Shown here: positions 11,823 through 22,225 of the stretch, in pieces
Layout: each line of letters opens with the position of its first letter
How positions within the stretch are numbered: position 1 is the stretch's first letter
DNA from: Parasponia andersonii
Taxonomy: Eukaryota; Streptophyta; Magnoliopsida; Rosales; Cannabaceae
Length of the DNA: 64,000 nucleotides
Reading direction: 5' to 3'
Assembly (NCBI GenBank): GCA_002914805.1
Contig: JXTB01000293.1
Span: forward strand, 174,194-238,193
Translations under genes and position numbers: made by a program
Notes under the pieces: generated by a model
Databases searched by the model: none
Told to the model about the DNA's origin: nothing
Seen by the model: the letters and a program-made list of their open reading frames with translations, nothing else

Positions 11823-14171
11823 TTTTTATAACACTAGATTAATAAAAATTTAGAAAAAGTGTTACATTAGTTTATTAGAAATAAGGAAATGCCCACTAAG
11901 ATTGTTGCTATGAATAATTGAAATAGGTTAAGTCCCTTGGCTGACTTTGTTTCGAAAAGAGGAACATAGCCAAGTCTATAAAACAATAAACTAATTAGGA
12001 AAAGACAAGATTGTTGGTTGAATGAGTTTTGTCAATATATATATATATATATATTAGATAATTATAGCTAATTTATTGATTTTTCGAATTGGATTGTCTT
12101 GTATTTGCTTTATCTTTAACTCATTGATGATATAATAGATGATGAGTATATAATTGGTTGAAGGAGTTTATTGAAAAGGAAAATCGTTTTGAGACTGATT
12201 GCTTCATTAGGCAAAATAGCTTATATGTAATTTGTCCTAAATAGGCATGTACAGATTATTATCCTTTTTTTATTATTCTCTTATAGTCCTTCAAGTAACT
12301 CTATGGACTAAGCTAGACAGGCCTAAACTTGGAGTAACTTGTGACATTTTTTATTTGGTCTGAACTTGTGTTGAAAATCTTTGCTTTTATCTATTGGGTT
12401 GTGCTAATTCTTGCTTTTTTTGTATGGTTTTTTTGGCTGATTTTTGCTCTTTTGTTTCAGCTTAACACTTTAACTGTTGGTCATAGTTGACAGGTTCTGT
12501 TCAAAGTTTGTGTCTCTCACCTAATATGTAAGAACTTGCTTTTATCTTTCTTGTTTCTTGATAATCTAAATTGATCTCGTGTCTCTCACCTAATATGTAA
12601 GAACTTGCTTTTATCTTTCTTGTTTCTTGATAATCTAAATTGATCTCCACGTAGAGCACACTCAAGCAATAAGTGGCAATTAATTGACATTTTTTATTGT
12701 GCTTTCAAGTTGGATAGCAAATTAATTTTTTATTTGAGTCATGACCAATTTTTTTTTATTNAAAATCGTTTTGAGACTGATTGCTTCATTAGGCAAAATA
12801 GCTTATATGTAATTTGTCCTAAATAGGCATGTACAGATTATTATCCTTTTTTTATTATTCTCTTATAGTCCTTCAAGTAACTCTATGGACTAAGCTAGAT
12901 AGGCCTAAACTTGGAGCAACTTGTGACATTTTTTATTTGGTCTGAACTTGTGTTGAAAGTCTTTGTTTTTATCTATTGGGTTTTGCTAGCTTTTTTTGTA
13001 TGGTTTTTTTGCTGATTTTTGCTCTTTTGTTTCAGCTTAACACTTTTACTGTTGGTCATAGTTGACAGGTTATGTTCAAAGTTTGTGTCTCTCACCTAAT
13101 ATGTAAGAACTTGCTTTTATCTTTCTTGTTTCTTGATAATCTAAATTGATCTCCACGTAGAGCACACTCAAGCAATAAGTGGCAATTAATTGACATTTTT
13201 TATTGTGCTTTCAAGTTGGATAGCAAATTAATTTTTTATTTGAGTCATGACCAATTTTTTTTTATTGTGTAAGTAGCAGATTAGTTTGCTTTGTGAGTTG
13301 GTCAAATTAGCAATTTAGTTTTTTTATAGTATGTAGGTTTATTTGCATTAATATGAAAACATACAGAATGATTAAGTCTTGGATTTTAAACTTTTTTTTT
13401 CTCTTTAATTATACCAAACAAAAAAAGCATAAAAACATATTTGGTTCACACTTGACCTGACGTGCAAAAATATATTATAGAACTACTAATTGATTTCCAA
13501 TTCCTAAGTCTACCATAGTACAAAAAATTACTACAATTAACTGATTTGTGCATATTTCTTTATATAAGTTTTTTGAAAGATCTAGCAGTTTTGTTTTTAA
13601 GCTAGGATATTATGTTTTATTTGGACTATCAATGATTTATGGATTTATTTATCTTTGCTATTTTAGAGAATTACATATTCGTTTTTATTGATTACAACTT
13701 TGAATTTGGAAAATTATGTTTAACTGGTCTTTTTGTTTTAATATAGAGTTGTATTTATCGATTTTGGTTAAGCCACCCACTTAACAAGAAGAGAGGGATT
13801 TATTTTTGAGCAAAGAGGTTAGTATAAATGCTTGTTTTCTTTTTCTTTTTGATTAAGAACTTTAACAAGATTTTCATCCCAGGGCTATGTTTAAGCTTAT
13901 TATACAAACATTTATGTGTGGTATTAGTTACTTATTTATTTAGTATACGTCAAATTTGTTCAAGTTATTTGCTTTGTTCTTTTATTTTGTAATTGAAGTG
14001 TCTTTATTTCTAGTTTTATATGGAAGTTATCGATATGAATCTGGTGCTAAAATGATCATATTTTTTAATGCAACAATCAACTAATTAAGGTCATAGGTTT
14101 AACTCTATTAGTCTTGAGACTTGACAATGCACTAGTTATAACAGGAAAAGTAAGTTGCTGACTTGTAGGTG
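11823..14171 (+). other. 5' non-coding region of the CACTA element
   Basis: About 2.3 kb without coding signal ahead of the transposase ATG. It contains an (AT)n run near 12034-12056, the duplicated block at 12180-13266, T-rich intron- or UTR-like sequence, and presumably the transposase promoter, which I cannot place. Confidence 0.6.
12180..13266 (+). repeat. Tandem duplicated block split by a single N (probable assembly artefact)
   Basis: Copy 1 (12180-12760) and copy 2 (12762-13266) start and end with the same sequence ('aaaatcgttttgagactgat' to 'atgaccaattttttttt'), separated only by the N at 12761. They differ by a few substitutions, a ~10-base indel and an extra 67-base direct repeat inside copy 1 (12511-12645). 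This looks like two allelic or overlapping contigs joined end to end rather than a biological duplication. Confidence 0.85.
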
Positions 14172-17100
14172 ATGGATAAAAGTTGGATACGCTTAAACAG
14201 GTAAGAATAGGACTAACACGTATAATGTCAACTAATATGAAAATAGGACTCTTAATTGGTAAATATCTAAGTATATTTTCACATGCAATTGTAGAGTTTC
14301 TGATGAGTACAAGAAAGGTGCAAAGAATTTTGTAAAGATAGTAGAAAAGGAAGCTAGTTATCCAGAAAAGTTGCTATATCCTTGCAAAGTTAGTGATGCT
14401 TATGAGCACTTGGTAATTAATGGGATGGATCCAACATACACAATTTGGATTTATCATGGGGAAGGATCATCTAAGAGTAAAGATGTAGAAGAAATGGACA
14501 CTTGGGGTGCATATAATTTGTTTAAAGCTATAGATGTTTATGGTGATAACTATGTAGAATAAAGAGAAGTGAAGCCCTAAGTTTCACTAAACAATTAGAA
14601 GATGCAGAAACTCCATTGTATCCAGGTTGCATTAAATACATAAATTTATCAGCCATTGTCACCTTGTAAGAGCTTAAAACTATCAATTGATGGTCTGATA
14701 AAAGTTTTGATGGATTGTTGCAGCTTTTATATGAAATGTTACCATTAGATAATGTGATTCTCACGTTTATGTATTCTATTAGAAAATTTCTTCGTTCATT
14801 TGATTTAGGATACAAGAAGATTCATGCATGTGTTAATGATTGTTGCTTGTTTAGAAAAGATAAGGAGAATATTGAAGAATGCCCAAAGTGTAACACCTCA
14901 AGGTGGATACATGATAAAGTTAATAACAAGGTTCGAAAAGGTATTCCTACTAAGGTCTTGAGGTATTTTCCTATAATACCAAGGTTCAAAAGAATGTTTA
15001 AGTCTAAAAGATTGGCTGAAAATTTAATGTGGCATCACAATAATAAAAGTGATGATGGAAAAATGCACCACCTAGTAGATTCTGTATCTTGGGAGTTAGT
15101 TAATGAGAAATGGCCATTGTTTTCAAATGAATTTCGTAATCTTAGACTTGGTCTTTCTATTGATGGATTTAATCCGTTTAGCAACTTGATTTCTAGATAT
15201 AGTATTTGGCATGTGATCCTAGTTATGTATAACCTACCACCATGATTGTGCATGAAACCCGAGAATATTTTGTTGACATTATTGATTCCAGGTTCTAAGC
15301 AACCTGGTCATGACATTGTTATATATTTGGAGCCACTAATAGTTGATTTGAAAATATTGTGGAACGATGGAGTTGATGTTCACAATATATTTGATTATAC
15401 TAGTTTCAAGTTGAGAGCAATTTTGATGTGGACAATACAAGATATTCTAGCGTATGGAAACCTTGTTGAGTGTCCTAACAAAGGAAGTGTTGCATGTCCT
15501 TTGTGTGGTGAGGATACAAATTCAGAATGGCTTCCGTGTAGTACGAAGTTTTCATTCAGGGGTCATAGAAAATTCCTTCTGCCAAACCATCCATTTCGAA
15601 CAAGAAAAAGTTGGTTTGATGGAAAAGAAAAGAATGGGAATGCTCCAAGGAACAAGACTGGTAGAAGAATTTTTGAAACTTTAAAAGATTTTCAAAATGA
15701 ATGTAGAAAAACAAAGAAGAAAAAGAAGCGAAAGAAAGCTGATGAACCTCAAGAAATGTGGAAAAAGCGATCAATCTTTTTTGAGTTACCTTATTGGCAG
15801 GTTAGTTCTAGTTAGCACACTTTTTAAATACGAATTTACTTAATTTAGTTCAACATTTTGAATGATCATTTTTGCAAAAATTTTTGTAGGAATTCTATGT
15901 GTGACACAACTTGGACGTGACGCACATAGAGAAAAATGTTTGTGAAAGCATCATTAATGCACTATTAGATGTTCCTGGAAAAACAAAAGACAGACTTAAA
16001 GCTCGTGACGATTTAAAAAAAATGGGTATTAGGACTGAATTACATCCAGAAGCTCGTGGGAGTAGAACATATCTTCCTGCAGCTATACATACCTTGTCAA
16101 GACATAAGAAGCAAATATTTTGTAGGAGGTTATTCTCATTAAAGTTGCCTGATGGATATAGCTCAAATATTAGAAATTGTGTTTCAATAGAACAATTGAA
16201 GCTTATAGGCTTTAAATCGCATGACTGCCATGTTTTAATGCAACAATTATTATCATTGGCTATAAGAGGATTGATGCCTAAAGGTCCACGGGATGCTATA
16301 ATAGGATTATGCAATTTTTTTAATAAAATATGTCAAAGAGTTATTGACAGAGAGAAATTAATGGAACATGAAAATGAAGTTGTTGAAACTTTATGCCTAT
16401 TTGAGAAGTTCTTTCCCCCAGCATTTTTTGATGTTATGATTCACTTGGTGATTCATATTGGAAGAGAAGTACGATTATGTGGACCAGTACAATTCCGTTG
16501 GATGTACCCATTTGAAAGGTAATTCTCTTATCTTTTGAGTTTTTTTTTTTGTAAAAATCTTTATTGACATCATATTAATCATTTATTGGTATCTATTGTG
16601 AAAGAGAAATGAAGATATTCAAAGGATATGTTAGGAACCGTGCAAGACCTGAAGGTTCCATTGCAGAGTGCTATCTTGAAGATGAGTGCATGAATTTTTG
16701 TAGTGAGTTTATTAGGCAAACGACTGAGATCAAGAAGAATGAAGCTTGTAATGAAGAGTTTTCTAGCAATGTAGTACTTGAAGGACGTCCAATTTCTGGG
16801 AAGAAGTATGTTTTATTAACAGATGAGTTGTTAGACAGTGCACACCGTTACATTTTATTCAATACAGTAGTTGTGGAACCCTTTTTAGAGTAAGTTCATG
16901 TTATTCCTATTTAGATACTATTAATATTTTGAATGTTTAGAAAACTAACTCATTGAGGCAATAATTAGGAAGTATATGAATGAGCTGAAAGAAACAAACA
17001 AAGTTTATGAGAAGAATAGTGGCTTACTATGGAAAAAACACATTGAGAAATTTCCAAAATGGCTGAAGAAAAAGGTTAATGCTTTTGACCACATCATAAG

Positions 17101-17796
17101 TAAATTATTTCAATAAAGGTTTCTTTAGTGATCTATTGTGAGAAATGTAATGCTTGTGTTTATTTATTATTTCTGACAGATTCCTATTCATTCCTCTCAT
17201 AGTAATGAATCTGAAATCTTAAGATGGTCTGCATATGATCCAAGAAAATATGCAATTTCTTACAATGGATATATCATCAATAAGCAATGATTCAACACGA
17301 AAGAATTTGAGAAGTCAACTCACAATAATGGTATTCTCTTGAAGCAAGAACTATGTGTAGAGCAAGTGCTAAAGATCCATCACAAGTACCTGATGTAGTT
17401 GTGTATTATGGGGTGTTAAAAGACATAATATTATTGGATTACTATGCATTTCAGGTCCCGGTGTTTAAATGTGATTGGGCTAGTGTTCGTAGTGGTGTTA
17501 GAATTGAAGATGGTTTTACCTTAGTTAATCTACACCAAGGTCAAACCCAATTTGTAAGAGACCTTTTTATATTAGCATCACAAGCTAAACAAGTTTTCTA
17601 CTCAAGAGAACACGAATCATCCAATTGGTATGTTGTTTTGAAAGCACCACCAAGGGGTTTCTATGAGTTAGATGATGAGCATGAGGATATAACTCCAACC
17701 TCCCAAGATACTACAAGAATTGACATTCTCCTTGATGTTTCAAATGAAGAAGATAGACATGTTAGACAGGATTTGAGAGGATATTGGTTTGAGTAA
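14172..17796 (+). pseudogene. TNP2-type CACTA transposase (TnpD-like), decayed
   Basis: Multi-exon transposase that normally cuts at the CACTA ends. Inferred exons: 14172-14200 (MDKSWIRLNR), 14295-15800, 15890-16518, 16605-16889, 16969-17074 and 17180-17796, all with GT..AG borders that keep known motifs in phase. The N-terminal transposase-associated domain (LLYPCKV...YEHLVINGMD...WIYHGE) is followed by the TNP2 core (CPKCNTSRW, RYFPIIPRFKRMFKS, SWELVNEKWPLFSNEFRNLR, PCSTKFSFRGHRKFLLPNHPFR), then HNLDVTHIEKNVCES, a C-terminal block (YVRNRARPEGSIAECYLEDE) and a DUF4216-like domain (VVYYGVLKDIILLDYYAFQV, GFTLVNLHQGQTQF, SSNWYVVLKAPPRGFYEL). Damage: a frameshift near 14565, stops near 14668 and 14686, TGA at 15243 in place of Trp, TGA for the Arg before HNLDV near 15902, a stop near 17287 and a frameshift near 17335. 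Several stops fit C-to-T changes. Confidence 0.93.
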
Positions 17797-18100
17797 AGTA
17801 GAATGATCTATATTGTAATTGTTTATTTAGAAAGAGAAGTTATTAAACATTGTGTCTGATCATCAATTGTGTAAATGTCTTACTATTTTAGTTCTTATTT
17901 ACATTTTAGTTTTATTATTGAACCTGCAGTAAGAATTTTGAAAATTTCATTTGTTTGTTGTATTTCAATTTTGTTATCTATTTTGTACTGAAATTGTTTT
18001 TATAAATTGCTCATTATGTATGATATTTTTACTTATTCTTTTTTCTTATTTGTTTCGGTTGACATTTATACCTCATAAAAGAAAGAGGAAGCTTTGCAAA
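17797..18100 (+). other. Spacer between the two CACTA genes
   Basis: About 300 T-rich bases between the transposase stop and the second gene's likely ATG. It presumably holds the 3' end of the first gene and the start region of the second. No specific signal is convincing. Confidence 0.5.
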
Positions 18101-20859
18101 ATGCAATCAGAGGAGGACCCACTTGTAGTAGACAAGCAACCAAGACACATACCTACAGGGAAGTTAATTGAATTACTTAACAAAAGGAGGAGGTCACTTT
18201 GTAAGAAGCTGGGGAATGAGAAAATAGAAACCATGGATCAAGAATTATATAAAGATGTTGTGCCTCATAACACAAGGTCAAATTGAAGAATGATAGTAAT
18301 CGACGACTCTCCATAATTTGAAAAACATGTAGCTCCCAAAAGCTCCCCTACAACTAATGCTCGTAGGTCTCTTCAAACATCATTTAAGGCTAGTTCCCCA
18401 GAAAATATAGTCTCACCACAACCTAAGGTAGATCTTTTTATATCTCCAAAAGTCACAAAAAGAACTAAGGAATCACGAAGGAATCAAAATTTAGGTTCTC
18501 CAGCAACTAATACTAGGGGATCTCTTTGAAGAAATATAGAAAAGGAGACAACATTAGACGAGAAGAAAAATTTAGAACTTCACGATTCCCCTAAAAAGAG
18601 GACAGTGACTTCATTCCAATCACCTACCAAAGTTGCAACAAAAGAGGATTAAACATCACCCACTGCTCCAATAAGAAAATCACGTCGTTTACAGTCATTA
18701 GCAGTAGAGTTTGATTCACCAATAGCAAATGAAAATGTAGAAGCATACCAGGAAGAGCCTTTACCAGCTAATGTTGCTTCCTCCACTGAAAAAGCAATAG
18801 TAAAACACAAAAGAGGTCCCATGAAGATGAAAGGAACTGGCGATGGTCGCCTCGAAGTCGAATTCAATAGCAAAGGTCAACCAAATGGTGATTCATCTAT
18901 ACATTTGTCTTCATTTTTGGGACCTCTTGTGAGAGAGATTATACGTATAACTATCCCTGATTGGAGAAAGGTCACCAAGAGAATAAAGGCAGTTCTATGG
19001 TAATCTATTCAGGTATAAAGTTCAAGAATTTTTCTTTCTTTTTTCGTTACAATGAGTCCAATTTATTACAATAATTCTCATAATTTTATAAATTTCAGAC
19101 AAAATACAAGATTGACAAAGTTTGGCAAAAAGATTATGTACTTAAAGACATGGCTGATCTATGGAGAGCTTCAAAGTCAAGATTGATTACAAATATAAGA
19201 TTGGCACCAAATGAAGAAGAAAGACTCAAGCTGCGACCTGATAACATTAAATCCAAAGTTGAGTGGAAAGCTTTTATTATAGAAAAGACTAGTGCCGAAT
19301 TTCAGGTACAGTCCAATTCAACTCTATTTTTTTTCCTTTATTTTTTTTTTAGCTTTGTTGCTGCTGTATAATCAAACCGGGATATTGTGGTTCTTCTTGC
19401 CATATCTGATTTTATGTGAATAAATATATATAGTGTCCATTTTGGCCCATTTGTCAAGAAAATTTATATGTTCAAGTTCTTACATGTCCAATTTTGTCCT
19501 CTTTTATATTTAATGCTCCCTTGTAGATTCCATCAGCTGAGATTTGAATAAGGCTTATAGAAATTTAAAAGTTTATAAAAACAACATATATATGTTTCCT
19601 TGTTATTTATTATAGTTTGGGTCAAAGCTTTAGTACTATATTATTGTATAATATTTTAGATAGTCTGGATTTAAAAAGAGATATCCTTATCATTGTGCAT
19701 TTATTGGTACAAGGCTAAAAATAAGAAATTCAAAGAAAGAAGGAAGAAACAACTCCCTCACACTAGTAGCCGCAAAGGATATGCTCGATTGATTGAAGAT
19801 ATGGTAAAATCATGCATGTTTGGAATTAGTTTCATATCAATCTGGTTGTGTAGTATATTTATCACCATTCTTAATTTCTTCTTCATTAGAAAAAAAAATA
19901 GTGCAAGCAAGGAACCACCTTCTAGAGTTGATGTTTGGACAGTAGCACTCAAGAAAAAAAATGGTGAACCTGTAAATTCAACCGTTACTGAAGCTTTTGT
20001 AAGATTTATGATAGTCTTTCTTTAAGCCCTTTGAAAGAACCATTATTTTTATTTAGAATACATAAAGATCTTGGCTTTTCTTATAGGATTTGTTGGAGGA
20101 ACAAAAGAGAGATACCACATTATCTTCAACTACAAGTGTAAAAGAGGATATTCTTTCTAAAGTACTTGGTCCTGATAATAACAGTACAGTCAGAGGTTAT
20201 AGAAGAGGAGTTACTCACACAAAGTTGGCTATTATATCAGAGAGAGATGATCATATTATTCGACTAGAATCTCAATGTCAAGAGTTGAAGGATCAAATGA
20301 CCCGCATGGAGCAGTTAATTAATACTTTAATGAAAAATTAGGCAAGTTCAGTCCTTTTTATGTATCTAAATTATTCACTTCTAACACTAATTTAAATGTT
20401 TGTTTTTATGATCTTTATAGTCTCAATTTGGTCAAAGTGGAGAACGGTCAAATGCACATATTCCTTCTCCCATGGTAAAAGTTTAAGAATTTAATATCTT
20501 TTATAATTTCACTACTTAAATTACATTTGCTAAGTCCATGCTTATAATTATCAATATTTTCTATTATGACTTGACTGCTATTATTGAAGAGTGTGAATGT
20601 TAACACACAAAACAACAAGTGCAAGCTATTAGATTGGACTAGATCTACAGAAATTGTGGCTGATGCACACTTTATCTCAAGTGATCCAAAGGATTTGGTT
20701 CATCACACTCCACTTGGACCTAATGTAATGAAAGTTGGCATAGATTTTGCTAGACAGCCTGAAGCATTTTTGTGGAGGCCTACTTCAAATATTACTTGTA
20801 TTGAAGATGCTGTTGGTAGTATAATTGCATGGCCAACAGATAAAGTCCGCATAAGTTGA
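18101..20859 (+). pseudogene. Second CACTA gene: Transposase_24 (TnpA-like) protein, decayed
   Basis: Seven inferred exons: 18101-19012, 19099-19305, about 19713-19803, 19902-19998, 20087-20341, 20421-20474 and 20590-20859. The N-terminal part is Ser/Pro/Lys rich with repeats like SPxTNxRxSL and has stops near 18286, 18529 and 18650. The conserved Transposase_24 region starts at about 18815 (KMKGTGDGRLEVEFNSKGQP, SSFLGPLVREIIRITIPDW, LWRASKSRL, ERLKLRPDNIKSKVEWKAFI, RRKKQLPHTSSRKGYARLIE, RVDVWTVALKKKNGEPVNS). A coiled-coil-like stretch follows (RLESQCQELKDQMTRMEQLI), then a terminal domain (CKLLDWTRS, VHHTPLGPN, EAFLWRPTSN, SIIAWPTDKV). It probably acts as the DNA-binding partner of the transposase, as the second protein does in other CACTA elements. 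The start ATG is a guess: upstream in-frame codons to 17951 look like intron. Confidence 0.88.
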
Positions 20860-21389
20860 TAATCAAACTAATTAAAAGCTTCCATATATATGTTTGATTG
20901 AAAAATTGTTTCATATCTAGTATGTTTTGAACTACTATACTAATTAATATTATTTATTATCATTTGTCTAGGAAATGATGTTCAGTACATTATGGCGAAG
21001 GAAGACTTGTGGACAATCACTTAATGGTACTATGAAGGAATTGTTTTGGCACATATGCTTTTGCTAGGATATTTCGAAGTAGCTGTATTTTGTTGGCATA
21101 GATGCCTTTGTTGGGACAAGTTTATAAAGTCTTTATATTCTGTTGGCACACTTGCCCATTTGTTGGGAGATGTTGAAGTTATATTTTGTTGGCACATATG
21201 CCTTTATTGGGACATATTGAAGTACTTATATGATGTTAGTTTCAATACCTTTTTCTGGGAGATGAAATATAGTTGATGATTTCTTATGGATTTAGTTAGT
21301 TGTAGACATTATCAATATGCATTAGCTTTTTTTGGGTTAATGCATAGTTTATAATTAGCTTTATGAATATTGTCACAATGGTTAAAATT
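20860..21389 (+). repeat. CACTA 3' region with 'ttggcacatatgcc' repeats
   Basis: This lies after the second gene's stop. Around 21035-21230 a ~60-70 base unit containing 'gttggcacatatgccttt' and 'ttgggaca' recurs about four times with variations (21045, 21092, 21148, 21189). An open frame of 76 codons over it (21046-21276) is a product of the repeats and not a credible gene. It is probably 3' UTR or part of the subterminal region. Confidence 0.65.
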
Positions 21390-21739
21390 CATTATATTAA
21401 CAATACCGTAACATAAAAAAAATTCGTATTGCAGTTTAAAAATGTTATAAAAACCTTTTTTTGTACCATATAAGATAACAATTAAAAAATATTATAATAG
21501 AGTTTGTAATACATTTTCCTTAGTCAAACTGCAACTCTAAAAAAATGTTACTTATAGTTTTTTATGACAGAAAAAATGCTATGAATTGATTTACAATAGC
21601 ATTAGGGATAACATTAAAAAAGTGTTATAAAAAAATCTAGACTTTTTATAACAGTGGCTAACATAGCATTTTCAAAAGTGTTATAAATGTCAACGATAGT
21701 ATTTTTCAATTGCTATCAGAAGGCTTATTTCTTGTACTG
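21390..21739 (-). repeat. Right subterminal region and terminal inverted repeat of the CACTA element
   Basis: This contains repeated 'gttataaaaa', 'gtgttataaa' and 'tttttataacag' in both orientations (21441, 21627, 21651, 21680), echoing the left end. Such clusters are the usual binding sites of the second CACTA protein. The terminal repeat is 21722-21739, with its last five bases TACTG instead of TAGTG, which may weaken cutting. Confidence 0.8.
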
Positions 21740-22225
21740 AAAAATGATCTTAAGATATATATGAACTTGTATTTAACATTTTAACCAGAAATTAAAACAT
21801 TTGCCCTTTGAAATTATAAAATCATTTATATAAAATCTATTTTACGGCTTTTTTTAGCTAACAACTAACTTGTGTTAAATAATTTTTATAAAATTATGGA
21901 AGTAAGGTATAAAAGTTAAACTTTCCAAAAATTAAGTACACATATAGAAATATTTCACAAAACAATTTCACATCTTAATAAGGTTTCTAACTCTATTTAT
22001 CATAGATTGATTTTGAATCTAAGTAGAATAAAATATTCAAATCTTGAAAGACTAAAAGTTCTAAGAATTATTATTTTTTTCTTGAAACTTGAAGAACTCT
22101 AAGGGGAATCTCTTGAAATTATAATGGATAAATAAAACTTTGAGAGAGAGATTGAAGAAAGCAATTGAAGGAACTTGATTGTATTTACAAAACAATGCCC
22201 TATTTATAGGTTAATTAAGTACATA
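21740..22225 (-). repeat. 5' LTR of B1, segment 3 with TATA box
   Basis: This continues the B1 LTR after the CACTA element and mirrors B2 bases 23686 down to about 23220. A minus-strand TATA box CTATAAATAG lies at 22200-22209. The match ends at 22225, 16 bases upstream of the TATA box, where the plus-strand B2 LTR begins; the rest of the B1 U3 is not in the window. Confidence 0.83.

Larger units (their letters stand above)
11805..21739 (+). mobile_element. CACTA (En/Spm-type) DNA transposon, about 9.9 kb
   Basis: The left end reads CACTACAACAATAGGACC. The right end, read on the minus strand, is CAGTACAAGAAATAAGCC, so it carries a C-to-G change in the usual CACTA. Both sides are flanked by AAA (11802-11804 and 21740-21742), the 3-bp duplication typical of the superfamily. 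Subterminal copies of 'gtgttataa' occur near both ends. Inside are two plus-strand, multi-exon genes: a TNP2-type transposase (14172-17796) and a Transposase_24-type second protein (18101-20859). Both carry stops or frameshifts, so the element is not autonomous now. It interrupts the B1 LTR, and the matching uninterrupted stretch in B2 (about 23680-23690) shows the empty site. Confidence 0.93.

Noticed and set aside
12034..12056. (AT)n runs here and at 58236-58256 as possible replication or matrix-attachment sites
   Set aside because: They are simple microsatellites; nothing else supports such a role.
18649..18873. 74-codon minus-strand frame
   Set aside because: It is antisense to the second CACTA gene, whose sense frame has clear family motifs.
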